This document shows, piece by piece, positions 41,633 through 50,945 of a stretch of DNA of 64,000 nt; the first letter of the stretch is position 1, and the number at the start of each line of letters is the position of its first letter. A program made the position numbers and the translations under genes. Below the pieces are notes generated by a model, which did not search any database, was not told where the DNA came from, and saw only the letters and a program-made list of their open reading frames with translations. The stretch is from JAAZZY01 sp964612505. Lineage in GTDB: Bacteria > Chlamydiota > Chlamydiia > Chlamydiales > JAAZZY01. The stretch lies in assembly GCA_964612505.1 (NCBI GenBank), contig CAZTEX010000008.1, positions 21,513 through 85,512 of the forward strand, given 5' to 3'.

Positions 41633-44518
41633 ATGACGGGAGTAGGACAAGCAGCAGGTATTAACCCCAACTCGATGATTTACCCTCAGTACGAAGGTGC
41701 TTTTAATGAGCTATGTCCTCCTTCTTGGGGAGAAGCGTTGGCGAGCTGGACAGATTTTAAAAATGTTTCTTTGGGACAAGTAATAGCAAACATTCCTTCT
41801 AATGTAGCTCGTGCGTTCTGTCAAATTCCTTCTCTCGTTACCTCTCCACTGCGTTTTGCGGCATATCTAATTTACGGGGAAACAGAGCAAGAGGCTGCCT
41901 GTCGATCAGTCAAAGAAGGCAATGTATCTCTTAGTACAGTCGATCCTCTTGGCCGCACAGAACTGACAAAAGCACTCGCTCAAAATAACATTGGGGCTGC
42001 CAAAGTGTATCTTTTGGGGTCAGATCTTCTGCAAAGAGATATTAATTATTCTTCAGTTCTACATCATGCTGCTAATACAAATACGCCGGGTGCAATGCAA
42101 TATTTTGAAGGGGTGAATGTGAATGCAAAAGATGAAGCTGGACAGACTGCCGCTCATATTGCTGCCGCCGCAGGAAATGCAGAAGGATTGGCTTATCTAG
42201 TCGCTGCAGGAGCAAAACTCAATGAAATGGATGCACAAGGTCGCACACCTCTTATGCTTGCAGCGCAAAGTAGTGCAGAATGTTTTTTTATGCTGCTGGC
42301 TCACAACCCCATTTTAACAAGACGCGATGCAATGGGTAGAGGGCTCTGGCACTATGCTGCTTTAAATCCAGGAAATACAAATAAAATAACCTCAGAGCTA
42401 TTTTTGCAAAAAGTGCCTCTTAATCCTGATAAAATGGGAAGAACGCCATTGCATTATGCGGCACTCGCTGGAAATAGAGTAGCTGCAGGGGATTTGCTTT
42501 ATTATTATGGGGCTCAAAGTAGTCCAGATTTTAATGGAATTACCCCCGCTCATCTGGCAGCTTTTCAAGGTCATAAGCGATTGATTGATGAGCTGCATTA
42601 CTATGAACAATCTCTCTCTGAAGTTGATCAATTAGGTAGAACACCCCTTCATTGGGCTGCAGCTAATGGTCACTATGATGCTGCTTCGGCTTTACTAGCA
42701 TATCATGGAGAAGGCCTTGACGCATTAGAAAGAAACTTTAAAACAGCTCTTCATCTAGCTGCAGAAAATAATCATCCTGAGCTCGTTGCTTTATTTCTCG
42801 CAAACGGAGCTAATACTCGTCTTATTCCAAACAATCATCAATCTGCGCTATACGTTGCTGCAAAACATGGACATCAAAAAGTTGTTGAGCTTTTAAGAGA
42901 GGCTAATGCTCCTATGATTGCAAGTCATGTAACCCTCCCCCTTCATGAAGCTATTGCTAATAGGAATTATGCAGATCTTCAGGTTGCAATCTTGAGCGGC
43001 GCAGACCTTAATGTTAGAGATTCTGATGGCCAAACACCTTTAATGCTCTCTCTTGCAATGAACCAAGAACCTTTAGCCATCAGTTTAATGGATGCAGGCG
43101 CAGATGTTAGATTAGTTGATAATAATAAGATGACAGCATTGCATTTGGCAGGGCTTTGTGCTGGAGAGCAGCTAGTCAAACACCTATTACACTATGGCGC
43201 TGATCCTTTTGCTAAAGATATTAGAAATCAACTACCTCTGCATTGTGCAGCAGCAGTAGGGAATATAGAAGCAATTACAGCATTGGCTTCTCATACACAG
43301 TCAAAAGAATATGGCATCGACATTCCTAGTAATCATGGCAGTACTCCTTTGCATTTAGCAACTTTAGAAAACCACCCGCAGGCTGTCGCACTGTTGTGTC
43401 AACTGGGAGCTACACCTCTTGTTGTTGATAATAATCAAAGAACCTCTATTCACCTAGCAGCCATGGAAGGAAGAGACGATTTATTAAGGCTCTTTCTTGC
43501 TAAAGATGCAATCGGAATTAATTGGGAAGACAAAGATATGCGCACAGCCCTTTATTATGCAGGCGCTGGTGGGCATGAAAATGCGATACAATTTTTAATC
43601 AGTCAAGGTGGAACCGCTTTTCCAGAAGAACAAGATGACCTTCAAAGAGCTCTTTTAAAAGTAGACCCCAATTATTTAAAAAATCTTCTGAAAAACAACT
43701 CACCTATGGTTATTTCAGATGTATATGAGTCAGGTTTCCATAAAGTGTTTGCAATAGGAGATACCAGCTTTACTGCAGCATTGTCACCGATGCTAGCGGG
43801 TAGTTCTCTTTTACATTCTAAAAGCGCGCAACAACAAACATTGTTGCATGCTGCGGCAAAGGGAAATGATTTCCCTGCTATGCTTAGATTAATGGATTTA
43901 CAGGTTCCTTTAAATGATAGAGATACTTATGGAAATGCCGCTCTGCACTATGTTGCAGAAACTGGAAATATGGAGGCGCTCAATGAGTTTGCTCGAAGAG
44001 GAGCCAGTTTAATCCCTCAGAATTTAAATGGTTTGACCCCTCTGGAAATAGCTCTTGAAAGAGGGCATTATGATTTTGCAGATCGTCTCAGGACTTTAGG
44101 AGGAAGGATTTTATTTGGTAATAAACTTCAAAATGGAGAAGTAGCAGTCGCTCTTCTTGAAATGATTTTAAGTGGTAATTATGAAGATGTGAATACCTTT
44201 TTATTAGAAGGGGCACGCTTGTCTGTAACAGATCATCTGGGGAGAGGGGCGCTGCACTACGCAGCTTTAAGTGATAAATCAAAAGATTTTATCGATCTCT
44301 TAATTGCAGGTGGTTTGGATTTGAATAATAGAGATTATCAAGGACGTACCGCTCTTCATGAGGCAGTTAGCGCAAGAAATCTTGGAGCTGTTCAAGCATT
44401 ACTAGCTCATAAAGCAAATCCTTTCATCAAAGATAAAAATGAAGTATCAGCATTTATGGAAGCAGGAAGTTGTGGTAATAAAGCCCTTGAGAATTTGTTT
44501 TATGCTACAGAAAAATGA
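41633..44518 (+). CDS. Large ankyrin-repeat protein (effector candidate)
   Basis: Residues 1-95 of this 961-residue protein are unique. From about residue 100 there are more than 20 ankyrin repeats with the usual G(R/Q)TPLHxAA core and GA(D/N) turns, for example GRTPLHYAALAGN, FKTALHLAAENNHPELV and GRTALHEAVSARNLGAVQAL. A weaker stretch near residues 670-740 divides a long block from a shorter C-terminal one. No signal peptide or membrane helix is seen. AAGGAG stands seven bases before the ATG. Amoeba-associated chlamydiae carry many such proteins, often thought to act on host targets. Secretion is inferred, not shown. Confidence 0.88.
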   Translation: MTGVGQAAGINPNSMIYPQYEGAFNELCPPSWGEALASWTDFKNVSLGQVIANIPSNVARAFCQIPSLVTSPLRFAAYLIYGETEQEAACRSVKEGNVSLSTVDPLGRTELTKALAQNNIGAAKVYLLGSDLLQRDINYSSVLHHAANTNTPGAMQYFEGVNVNAKDEAGQTAAHIAAAAGNAEGLAYLVAAGAKLNEMDAQGRTPLMLAAQSSAECFFMLLAHNPILTRRDAMGRGLWHYAALNPGNTNKITSELFLQKVPLNPDKMGRTPLHYAALAGNRVAAGDLLYYYGAQSSPDFNGITPAHLAAFQGHKRLIDELHYYEQSLSEVDQLGRTPLHWAAANGHYDAASALLAYHGEGLDALERNFKTALHLAAENNHPELVALFLANGANTRLIPNNHQSALYVAAKHGHQKVVELLREANAPMIASHVTLPLHEAIANRNYADLQVAILSGADLNVRDSDGQTPLMLSLAMNQEPLAISLMDAGADVRLVDNNKMTALHLAGLCAGEQLVKHLLHYGADPFAKDIRNQLPLHCAAAVGNIEAITALASHTQSKEYGIDIPSNHGSTPLHLATLENHPQAVALLCQLGATPLVVDNNQRTSIHLAAMEGRDDLLRLFLAKDAIGINWEDKDMRTALYYAGAGGHENAIQFLISQGGTAFPEEQDDLQRALLKVDPNYLKNLLKNNSPMVISDVYESGFHKVFAIGDTSFTAALSPMLAGSSLLHSKSAQQQTLLHAAAKGNDFPAMLRLMDLQVPLNDRDTYGNAALHYVAETGNMEALNEFARRGASLIPQNLNGLTPLEIALERGHYDFADRLRTLGGRILFGNKLQNGEVAVALLEMILSGNYEDVNTFLLEGARLSVTDHLGRGALHYAALSDKSKDFIDLLIAGGLDLNNRDYQGRTALHEAVSARNLGAVQALLAHKANPFIKDKNEVSAFMEAGSCGNKALENLFYATEK

Positions 44519-44538
44519 TTATTTAGGTTTAATTTTTG

Positions 44539-45732
44539 ATGCAAACTAGAGGGCTAAAACAGTTAAAGCTTTATAAACAACGAGTCCTTTTAAGAGTTGA
44601 TTTTAGTGTACCATTAAACCCTGATGGCTCTATCGCCAATGATTATCGAATCGAGCAGTCATTGCCCACCATTCGTTATTTGCTAGAGCAAGAGTGTTCA
44701 ATTGTTTTGATAAGTCACCTTCAAAGGCCTCAAGGAAAGCAAGATCCTAAGCTCAGTCTGAAAGTTTGTGCACGAAGGCTTGCTGAATTGCTAAATCAAG
44801 AAATTCGTTTTGTACCTGACTGCATTGGAAAAGAAGTCAACGACGAGAAAGATAAATTAGCTCTCAAACAAATTCTAATGTTGGAAAACTTGCGTTTTTA
44901 TCCCGAGGAAGAAAAAACACCGAGCCCTGATTTTGCAAAAGCGCTATCTTATGGAGCAGATTATTATGTGAACGATGCTTTTGCTTGTTGTCATCGCAAG
45001 CAAGCTTCCACGGTTGATGTTGCTATGCTTTTTCCAAAAAGAAAAGCAGCAGGTCTTTTGCTTGAAAAAGAAATTTATTATTATCAAAAATATTTAAATC
45101 AGCCAAATAAACCAATCACAGCTATTATTGGTGGGTCTAAAATTTCCACTAAAATAGGTATTCTTCGAAGCTTACTCGGAAAAGTAGATACCCTTTTAAT
45201 TGGAGGAGCAATGGCAAATACTTTTTTAATTGCCAAAGGTTATTCTCTTGAGAAATCTTTTTTTGAAAAAGATTATCTCACAATGGCTAAAGAAATTCTA
45301 AACGAGTGTCAGCAAAAAAATATTCAAATACTGCTACCTTCAGATCTTGTCTTTACTAATAAGATAGATCCAAAAGGTCAAATAAATATTATACAACTCG
45401 GTGATGCTCCTCCCAAAAATCAAATGGCCGTAGATATTGGCCCTAAGACTGTGGCTCAATATTGCGAGCGTTTGCAGAAATCTAAAGTTATTTTTTGGAA
45501 TGGCCCTTTAGGTGTCTTTGAAACAGAGCCTTTTGCAAAAGGAACCAAAGAAATAGCCCTTTATTTATCTCAAAGCAAAGCGGTGAAGATCGTAGGTGGG
45601 GGAGACTCTGTAGCTGCTATTGAGATGCTAGGTTTAAAAAACTCTTTTGATCATCTCTCTACAGGGGGTGGAGCAAGCTTAGAGCTTATTGAAAAAGGTC
45701 ACTTGCCAGGGATCGATGCCTTAAGCGATTAA
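44539..45732 (+). CDS. pgk: Phosphoglycerate kinase
   Basis: The 397-residue glycolytic enzyme makes ATP from 1,3-bisphosphoglycerate. It has RVLLRVDFSVPLN at the start, LISHLQRPQGK, MLENLRFYPEEE, NDAFACCHRKQAS, the hinge IIGGSKISTKIG and the end VGGGDSVAAIE and STGGGASLELIEKG. A TTG directly before ATG 44539 gives a one-codon longer alternative. Some positions are unusual (DFSVPLN for DFNVPL, NDAFACCHR for NDAFGTAHR), as can be seen in chlamydial enzymes. It stands just after the ankyrin gene, about 20 bases apart. Confidence 0.95.
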   Translation: MQTRGLKQLKLYKQRVLLRVDFSVPLNPDGSIANDYRIEQSLPTIRYLLEQECSIVLISHLQRPQGKQDPKLSLKVCARRLAELLNQEIRFVPDCIGKEVNDEKDKLALKQILMLENLRFYPEEEKTPSPDFAKALSYGADYYVNDAFACCHRKQASTVDVAMLFPKRKAAGLLLEKEIYYYQKYLNQPNKPITAIIGGSKISTKIGILRSLLGKVDTLLIGGAMANTFLIAKGYSLEKSFFEKDYLTMAKEILNECQQKNIQILLPSDLVFTNKIDPKGQINIIQLGDAPPKNQMAVDIGPKTVAQYCERLQKSKVIFWNGPLGVFETEPFAKGTKEIALYLSQSKAVKIVGGGDSVAAIEMLGLKNSFDHLSTGGGASLELIEKGHLPGIDALSD

Positions 45733-45820
45733 AATGGTTATTGAATTTTCTTTATAATTTCTTTAAAATGCTTCTGTATTCTTGAAAGCAAATTTTTGTA
45801 GGCTAACCTAAGGAGGTTTT

Positions 45821-46258
45821 ATGCCAGGAATTAATAATGCTCACCAACAGACTTCACTTACTCCAACTCCTATCGTTGTTGTAATAAAAGAGAATGAAAG
45901 CTCTCTATCACGAGGAATAGGCGCTGCAATGGGTCCAATCGCATTAGGTGCTGGTTGCCTTGGTGCTGGCGCTGGTTTTTTAATTGGTGCAATTGAAGGT
46001 TCGCCCTGGATAGGAGCTATTATAGGAGGCACTCTAACTGCCGGTACTTGTGGCTTGCTGACAAGGGGTATTCAAGTTGTCGGAGATGGCGTGGCTGATG
46101 TTGCAATTTATGCAGTTAAACTTCCTTTTAGAATTACATATGGTGCTGTTAACGGAACCTGTAACGTTATCTCAGCAACTTACCAGTATGTAATTGGCAA
46201 TAGAGGATCTGCTTATAGTTCTCAAGAAGCTTTAGCGCGCGATGCTAAAATGGCTTAA
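45821..46258 (+). CDS. Glycine-rich hydrophobic small protein, unknown
   Basis: I do not recognise this 145-residue protein. Its middle is a glycine-zipper-like hydrophobic region (GPIALGAGCLGAGAGFLIGA, then GSPWIGAIIGGTLTAGTCGLL), about 60 residues that could make two adjacent membrane helices. Two closely spaced helices are reminiscent of chlamydial inclusion membrane proteins, but composition is not proof. AAGGAGG lies six bases before the ATG, an ideal ribosome site. A strong terminator follows at 46273. It is therefore a single, probably well-expressed gene. Confidence 0.65.
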   Translation: MPGINNAHQQTSLTPTPIVVVIKENESSLSRGIGAAMGPIALGAGCLGAGAGFLIGAIEGSPWIGAIIGGTLTAGTCGLLTRGIQVVGDGVADVAIYAVKLPFRITYGAVNGTCNVISATYQYVIGNRGSAYSSQEALARDAKMA

Positions 46259-46272
46259 TGAAGTTATTCTGT

Positions 46273-46313
46273 AAAGAACTTTTTAGAATTTGAACATTTC
46301 TAAAAAGTTCTTT
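46273..46313 (+). terminator. Strong hairpin terminator (16-bp perfect stem)
   Basis: AAAGAACTTTTTAGAA (46273-46288) and its exact reverse complement at 46298-46313 frame a 9-base loop, 14 bases past the stop of the glycine-rich gene. The stem itself is A/T rich and ends in TTCTTT, with more Ts close by. It can work in both directions. Confidence 0.75.
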
Positions 46314-46358
46314 GTCTTTGAATTTTTAATTCACTTAGGATCAACCCACTAACACTTC

Positions 46359-46388
46359 TTGACAAATTGATGAAATCATTGTTATGAT
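46359..46388 (+). promoter_or_regulatory. Consensus housekeeping promoter for the nucleotide transporter gene
   Basis: TTGACA at 46359-46364 is a perfect -35, and TATGAT at 46383-46388 is a five-of-six -10, with 18 bases between. The start of transcription would fall near 46395, giving an untranslated leader of about 130 bases before the ATG at 46527. The leader contains TTAAGAA/TTCTTAA, which could pair. Confidence 0.7.
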
Positions 46389-46526
46389 ATGCGTAATACT
46401 TTATTATTTCCTGATGTATAGCAGTGAAATTCATTAAGAAAAAAAAATCATTCTTCTTAAGTTCTTTTCTTGATTCGAGTCTTTTAAGATTATCGATCAG
46501 CCCTTTTACGGGGTTAGGGACTGGGT

Positions 46527-48074
46527 ATGCTGACTAAATTAAAATCAGCTGCAAGTTCCTTATGTCTCATCAAAAGAGACGAATTGAAAAGATTCATCCC
46601 CATGTTCATTATATTTTTCTTTGTCGGTTTTATCTACAATATCTTGCGCAATGCTAAAGACGCTGTTTTAATTACAGGACAGTCATCAGGAGCCGAAATC
46701 ATTCCATTTGTTAAAGTTTGGGTGATGTTGCCAGGAGCCTTCTTAGCGACAGCGATTTTTTCTAGACTTTCCAACAAATACACTATGGAAAAAGTCTTTT
46801 ACATCATTCTAAGCGCTTTCTTAGTTTATTTCTTAGTCTTTACCTTTGTTTTATATCCCTACGATTCCTCTCTTCAAATGAATAGCTTAGGTAATTTTTT
46901 AAATAAAGTTTTACCCAAAGGTGCGGCAGGATTTGTATCAATGATTCGCTACTGGTCATTTACACTGTTCTATGTGATGAGTGAGCTTTGGAGTAGTATT
47001 GTATTAAGTACACTTTTTTGGGGATTTGCAAATGAAATCACCTCTGTAGATCAAGCCACACGGTTTTATGGTTTTTTTGGAATCGGAATCAACTGTTCAG
47101 GGATTGCTGCAGGGCAAACAGTCATCTATCTATCAAGATTGCCTACTAAACTGGGAGCTGTTGCAGATCCGTGGTATCATACCCTTGTGTATATTACAAT
47201 TGTCATGACGATCGCTGGAGTGATCATTATCGGTGTTCTTCGTTGGATGCATGTCAAAGTCTTCCAGGATTGTGTTTTTTATAAACCAAAGTCAAAAAAT
47301 AGCTTTAAACTCTCTTTAAGAAAGAACTTTAGTTATCTTGCAAAATCAAAATATTTAATCTGTATTGCGATTATCGTTGTCTCTTTCAACCTGGTGATCA
47401 ATTTAGTCGAAGTCTTGTGGAAGGATCAAGTTAAACAGCTATACCCTAACCCAAGCGATTTTATTATTTATCTCAATCAGGTGACTGTTGCAACAGGAAT
47501 CATAGCTACTATTGGGGGACTGTTTACGTCTGTCTTTATCCGTCGATTTGGTTGGACAAAAACAGCTTATATCACCCCTGCTACCTTGCTGATTACAAGC
47601 TTAGGTTTCTTCAGCTGCTTACTCTTTAAAGAAAATCTGCAAGGATTTACTTTAACTTACCTTGGCCTAACTCCTTTAGCTCTGGTAGCTCTTTTTGGCT
47701 CGATGCAAATTTGCCTAAGTAGGGGATGTAAATACACCGTCTTTGATGCAACTAAAGAGGTGGCCTTTGTCCCTTTAACTCCTGAATCGCGCAAAAAAGG
47801 AAAAGCAGCCATTGATGGAGTTGGTTCGCGCTTTGGAAAATCAGGAGGATCGGTCATTCATCAAGGTCTTCTCATGATTTTTGCAGGCTTTGCGGCCTCT
47901 GCTCCCTATATAGCCCTTTTCTTGCTCATTGTCATTGTCGTATGGATGTTTGCAGTTAAAGTATTGGGCATCGAGTTTGGCAACTTAACCGCTGCGCATG
48001 CTCGTCTTGAAATCAAAGAACAAGAAGTACAAGTAAAAGATCCTGATACTTCTATCGCTTCACAAGCAACCTAA
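46527..48074 (+). CDS. NTT-family nucleotide transporter (ADP/ATP translocase-like)
   Basis: The 515-residue protein has about 11-12 membrane helices and the TLC/NTT family signature: RFIPMFIIFFFVGFIYNILR near 25-45, NAKDAVLITGQSSGAEIIPFVKVW, LFWGFANEITSVDQATRFYG and FDATKEVAFVPLTPESRKKGKAAIDGV-type blocks. Such transporters let obligate intracellular bacteria take ATP or other nucleotides from the host, by exchange or proton symport. Which nucleotide this one takes cannot be told from sequence; environmental chlamydiae have several isoforms. It has its own consensus promoter and long leader. Confidence 0.94.
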   Translation: MLTKLKSAASSLCLIKRDELKRFIPMFIIFFFVGFIYNILRNAKDAVLITGQSSGAEIIPFVKVWVMLPGAFLATAIFSRLSNKYTMEKVFYIILSAFLVYFLVFTFVLYPYDSSLQMNSLGNFLNKVLPKGAAGFVSMIRYWSFTLFYVMSELWSSIVLSTLFWGFANEITSVDQATRFYGFFGIGINCSGIAAGQTVIYLSRLPTKLGAVADPWYHTLVYITIVMTIAGVIIIGVLRWMHVKVFQDCVFYKPKSKNSFKLSLRKNFSYLAKSKYLICIAIIVVSFNLVINLVEVLWKDQVKQLYPNPSDFIIYLNQVTVATGIIATIGGLFTSVFIRRFGWTKTAYITPATLLITSLGFFSCLLFKENLQGFTLTYLGLTPLALVALFGSMQICLSRGCKYTVFDATKEVAFVPLTPESRKKGKAAIDGVGSRFGKSGGSVIHQGLLMIFAGFAASAPYIALFLLIVIVVWMFAVKVLGIEFGNLTAAHARLEIKEQEVQVKDPDTSIASQAT

Positions 48075-48147
48075 TTTTTTAGTTAAAATTTTTTAAAAAT
48101 AAAATCGATATACATTTTGAAATAACGTTTAAAAGGAGCCTATCTCT

Positions 48148-48597
48148 ATGCAAACACATTTAATGCCTAAAGTCGGCATTGGCGCTTGGCTTGTCAATGA
48201 TGGGAAAATTTTAATGGGGAGACGTCTGGATGCTCATGGTTTAAATAGCTGGGGCCCTCCTGGAGGTCACCTAGAGTTCGGAGAAGACCCTTTCCAAGGT
48301 GCTATCAGAGAACTTAAAGAAGAAACTGATCTAGAAGCTTTAGACGTACACTTTGCTTGTTGGACAAATGACCTTTACCAAGAAGAAAAGAAGCATTACA
48401 TTAGCCTTCACATGGTCATTACTCGTTATCAGGGAGAGTTGAAGCTGATGGAACCCAATAAATGTCAGGAATGGCATTGGCTTACTCTTGAGGAGCTACC
48501 CAAAAGTTTATTTCTTTCAGCTAAAAACTTTATCCAATCAGGAGTTTTGCAGAAATTTATAGAAACATCTAAAAAAGAAGATGCAGCAGCTAATTAG
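48148..48597 (+). CDS. Nudix hydrolase (NUDT15/MutT-like)
   Basis: The 149-residue enzyme shows the Nudix box GGHLEFGEDPFQGAIRELKE followed by ETDL, where the usual final Gly is Asp. The metal-binding RELKEE core is intact. The lead-in VNDGKILMGRRLDAHGLNSW resembles NUDT15/MTH2-type nucleotide triphosphate diphosphatases that clean damaged nucleotides. AAAGGAG precedes the ATG. It follows the transporter after about 70 bases and could share its transcript. The substrate is not determined. Confidence 0.88.
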   Translation: MQTHLMPKVGIGAWLVNDGKILMGRRLDAHGLNSWGPPGGHLEFGEDPFQGAIRELKEETDLEALDVHFACWTNDLYQEEKKHYISLHMVITRYQGELKLMEPNKCQEWHWLTLEELPKSLFLSAKNFIQSGVLQKFIETSKKEDAAAN

Positions 48598-49965
48598 TCA
48601 ATGGATCACGGCTGCTAAAGGGTTACTTTTAGCAAAATGAGTCACAGATTCTTTTGCTTGCGCAATACAGGCAGGAACAGAAACGCCATAAAAAGAGCTT
48701 CCACAGATTGTTAGAGAAGGGATCTTTTCTGAAAGTTCATTTACGAAGCTCTTCACTTTTTTAAGATGACCCACAGAATATTGAGCAATGGCATTCGGAA
48801 GATGAAAGACCTCATAGTATTGCGGGTCTATATGGATATTTAGTAAAGAATTCAATTCTTCAAAAAAGGCTTCGTTAAATGCGTTCTTAGGTAAATTAAA
48901 TAGATTGGATGTTTCATGGATCATCGCAGTAATCCGAGTTTGATGATCATGAAAATTATGCTGAGAAAAAAGTTTAGAATCAAAGATCGCTCCGCTAATT
49001 TGTTGATCACTCCAAGAAGGGGAAATAAAACCAAAAGCATTGGGCAAATCTAACTTTGCGTCATAACCTAAATGAACAATTTTATAAGAGATATGCTTTT
49101 GCTCTGTTAACAAATGAGAGTGCTTTAGTTGATCTAAGGGGAGTAACTTGGCTAGCTCATGCGAAGGAAGAGTAGAAAAAATATGATCACACTGAAGTTC
49201 ACCATGAGTGGTCTCTAGTTGGATCTTCGAACCAGTTTTAATCTTTAAAACTTCAGTATTCAAACGAAGATAGTCAGAAAGCTTTTGAGTAAGCATTTCA
49301 ATCAGAGTATGGAGACCTTTTTTAAAAGAAACATAATGTGACGAGGCATTTTTTCTATGATGAAAAAAAGATTGCAGTAAGGGCTTCTTTTGATAACACG
49401 CAGCATGAACTTGAGGAAAACAAGCTTGCATGGAGAGATGTTGGATGTCACCACCATGAATCCCACGAACCAATGGATTAATCAATTGCTCTGTGATAAA
49501 AGGACCAAAGTTTTTATTAAAAAATTCTTCAATAGAGACATCTTCTTCAAATAAGTGAGCTCTTTTAAAAGTATTTCTCAAAATGGGATAGGTCAGTTTA
49601 ATCAAATTTTTTGAATGACAAAGCTTGGCAAGAGAAAACTTCACCGGATGCAATTTGCCATCATAGGCTAAGAATCGATTGTTAAAAGAGGATTGGGGAT
49701 GAATGATCTCATCCTCTAAATCAAGATCTTTAAAGAGCTCATGGCAAGTCTGGGCGTGAGGGTCTGTAAGGCGAAGGGTGTGAGGACCCATCTCAAAAAG
49801 ATAGCCAAACGTTTGGTGCGTTTGCATCCAACCACCCGCTTTGGAAGCTTTTTCTAAAATAAGCAGCTGACAATCGGGAAATTGTTTTTTGAGAAACCAG
49901 GCAAGCGATAAGCCAGTAATCCCGGCACCTAATATGACATACTTTGGACAGTCTCGACCATGCAT
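48598..49965 (-). CDS. hemG: Protoporphyrinogen/coproporphyrinogen oxidase (HemG/HemY type)
   Basis: The 455-residue flavoprotein has the FAD loop YVILGAGITGLSLAWFLKK near 9-27, followed by ILEKASKAGGWMQT and GPHTLR, and a C-terminal FAD block SLTICGSSFYGVSVPACIAQ. This is the oxygen-dependent HemY/PpoX fold, named hemG in Chlamydia (CT745 from memory). It oxidises a porphyrinogen in the late haem pathway. The start overlaps hemE by 37 bases. The end is next to the convergent Nudix gene. Confidence 0.92.
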   Translation of the reverse strand: MHGRDCPKYVILGAGITGLSLAWFLKKQFPDCQLLILEKASKAGGWMQTHQTFGYLFEMGPHTLRLTDPHAQTCHELFKDLDLEDEIIHPQSSFNNRFLAYDGKLHPVKFSLAKLCHSKNLIKLTYPILRNTFKRAHLFEEDVSIEEFFNKNFGPFITEQLINPLVRGIHGGDIQHLSMQACFPQVHAACYQKKPLLQSFFHHRKNASSHYVSFKKGLHTLIEMLTQKLSDYLRLNTEVLKIKTGSKIQLETTHGELQCDHIFSTLPSHELAKLLPLDQLKHSHLLTEQKHISYKIVHLGYDAKLDLPNAFGFISPSWSDQQISGAIFDSKLFSQHNFHDHQTRITAMIHETSNLFNLPKNAFNEAFFEELNSLLNIHIDPQYYEVFHLPNAIAQYSVGHLKKVKSFVNELSEKIPSLTICGSSFYGVSVPACIAQAKESVTHFAKSNPLAAVIH

Positions 49966-50945
49966 CTGACGTTTTCTTCCTGGCTTTGAGGCTTGATTCC
50001 ATGTCCTAGGTTCATGATATAACCTGGACGATCTTGCATACTTTTGCAGAGATATTTGACTTGTTGTTTAAGCATCTCAACCGGAGCGCTCAGTAAGTCT
50101 GGATCTAAATTACCTTGCAAAGCAATATTCGAAGGTATTTTTTTTGCAATTTTTACAATGTCTCCACCTTCATCTAAGCTAATTGCTGAAGGGTTTAAAA
50201 GACTCAGAGCCTCTGCATGAAGACACGAACCTTTAGCAAATAAAATAATGGGAACATTCAGAGGTTTAAGAGCGTCGATCATCTCTTTTAAGTAGGGAAA
50301 ACAAAACTCTTTTAAAATAGGTTCGGGAAAGTAGCCAGCCCATGAATCAAAGATTTGCAAAGCATCAATGCCTGCTTTGATTTGCATCTTTAGATAATCA
50401 ATCGACTGCTTTGTTAAAATCTTGAGAATATAATGCAGTTGGTTGGGGCGCCAATAAATCCACTTTTTAGTTTGTTCAAAAGTTTTTGAGCTTTTTCCTT
50501 CCAGAAGATAGGTTGCTAAAGTAAAAGGGGCGCCGCAGAAACCGAGCAAAGGAATTTGAAGGACACGTTTTAAATTGCCAATCGTCTGCGGAATATAAGA
50601 TAAAACCTCTTGTACATCTTTTAAAGGGATACTCTGAACATCTTTGAGATAATCTTTAGTGTCAATTAAAGGGCCATGTCCTTTGCCAAAACCAATCTTG
50701 AAATCGAGTGATTGTAAAATAAGCAAAATGTCAGCAAACAAAATAGCCCCATCAAAACCAAATTTATGGATGGGCATTAAGGTCACTTGCGTGGCAAGCT
50801 CTGGATTTGAACAGAGTTCTAAAAAAGAATATTTTTCTTTTAGATCGCGATATTCTTTCATATACCGGCCCGCTTGCCTCATTAACCAAATAGGCGGTCT
50901 AGGAGTTGGCAGGCATTTCAAAGCATCTAAAAGTAGACTATCCAT
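49929..50945 (-). CDS. hemE: Uroporphyrinogen decarboxylase
   Basis: A 338-residue cytosolic enzyme removing four carboxyl groups from uroporphyrinogen III. The diagnostic PPIWLMRQAGRYMKEYRDL lies near 17-35. FADILLILQSLDFKIGFGKG-like residues follow, and GFCGAPFTLATYL and NLGHGIKP are conserved. The gene overlaps tkt upstream by eight bases and hemG downstream by 37, so the three are one unit. Chlamydia has hemE (CT747) near tkt and alaS, with hemN between hemG and hemE; hemN is not in this place here. Confidence 0.95.
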   Translation of the reverse strand: MDSLLLDALKCLPTPRPPIWLMRQAGRYMKEYRDLKEKYSFLELCSNPELATQVTLMPIHKFGFDGAILFADILLILQSLDFKIGFGKGHGPLIDTKDYLKDVQSIPLKDVQEVLSYIPQTIGNLKRVLQIPLLGFCGAPFTLATYLLEGKSSKTFEQTKKWIYWRPNQLHYILKILTKQSIDYLKMQIKAGIDALQIFDSWAGYFPEPILKEFCFPYLKEMIDALKPLNVPIILFAKGSCLHAEALSLLNPSAISLDEGGDIVKIAKKIPSNIALQGNLDPDLLSAPVEMLKQQVKYLCKSMQDRPGYIMNLGHGIKPQSQEENVRCMVETVQSMSY

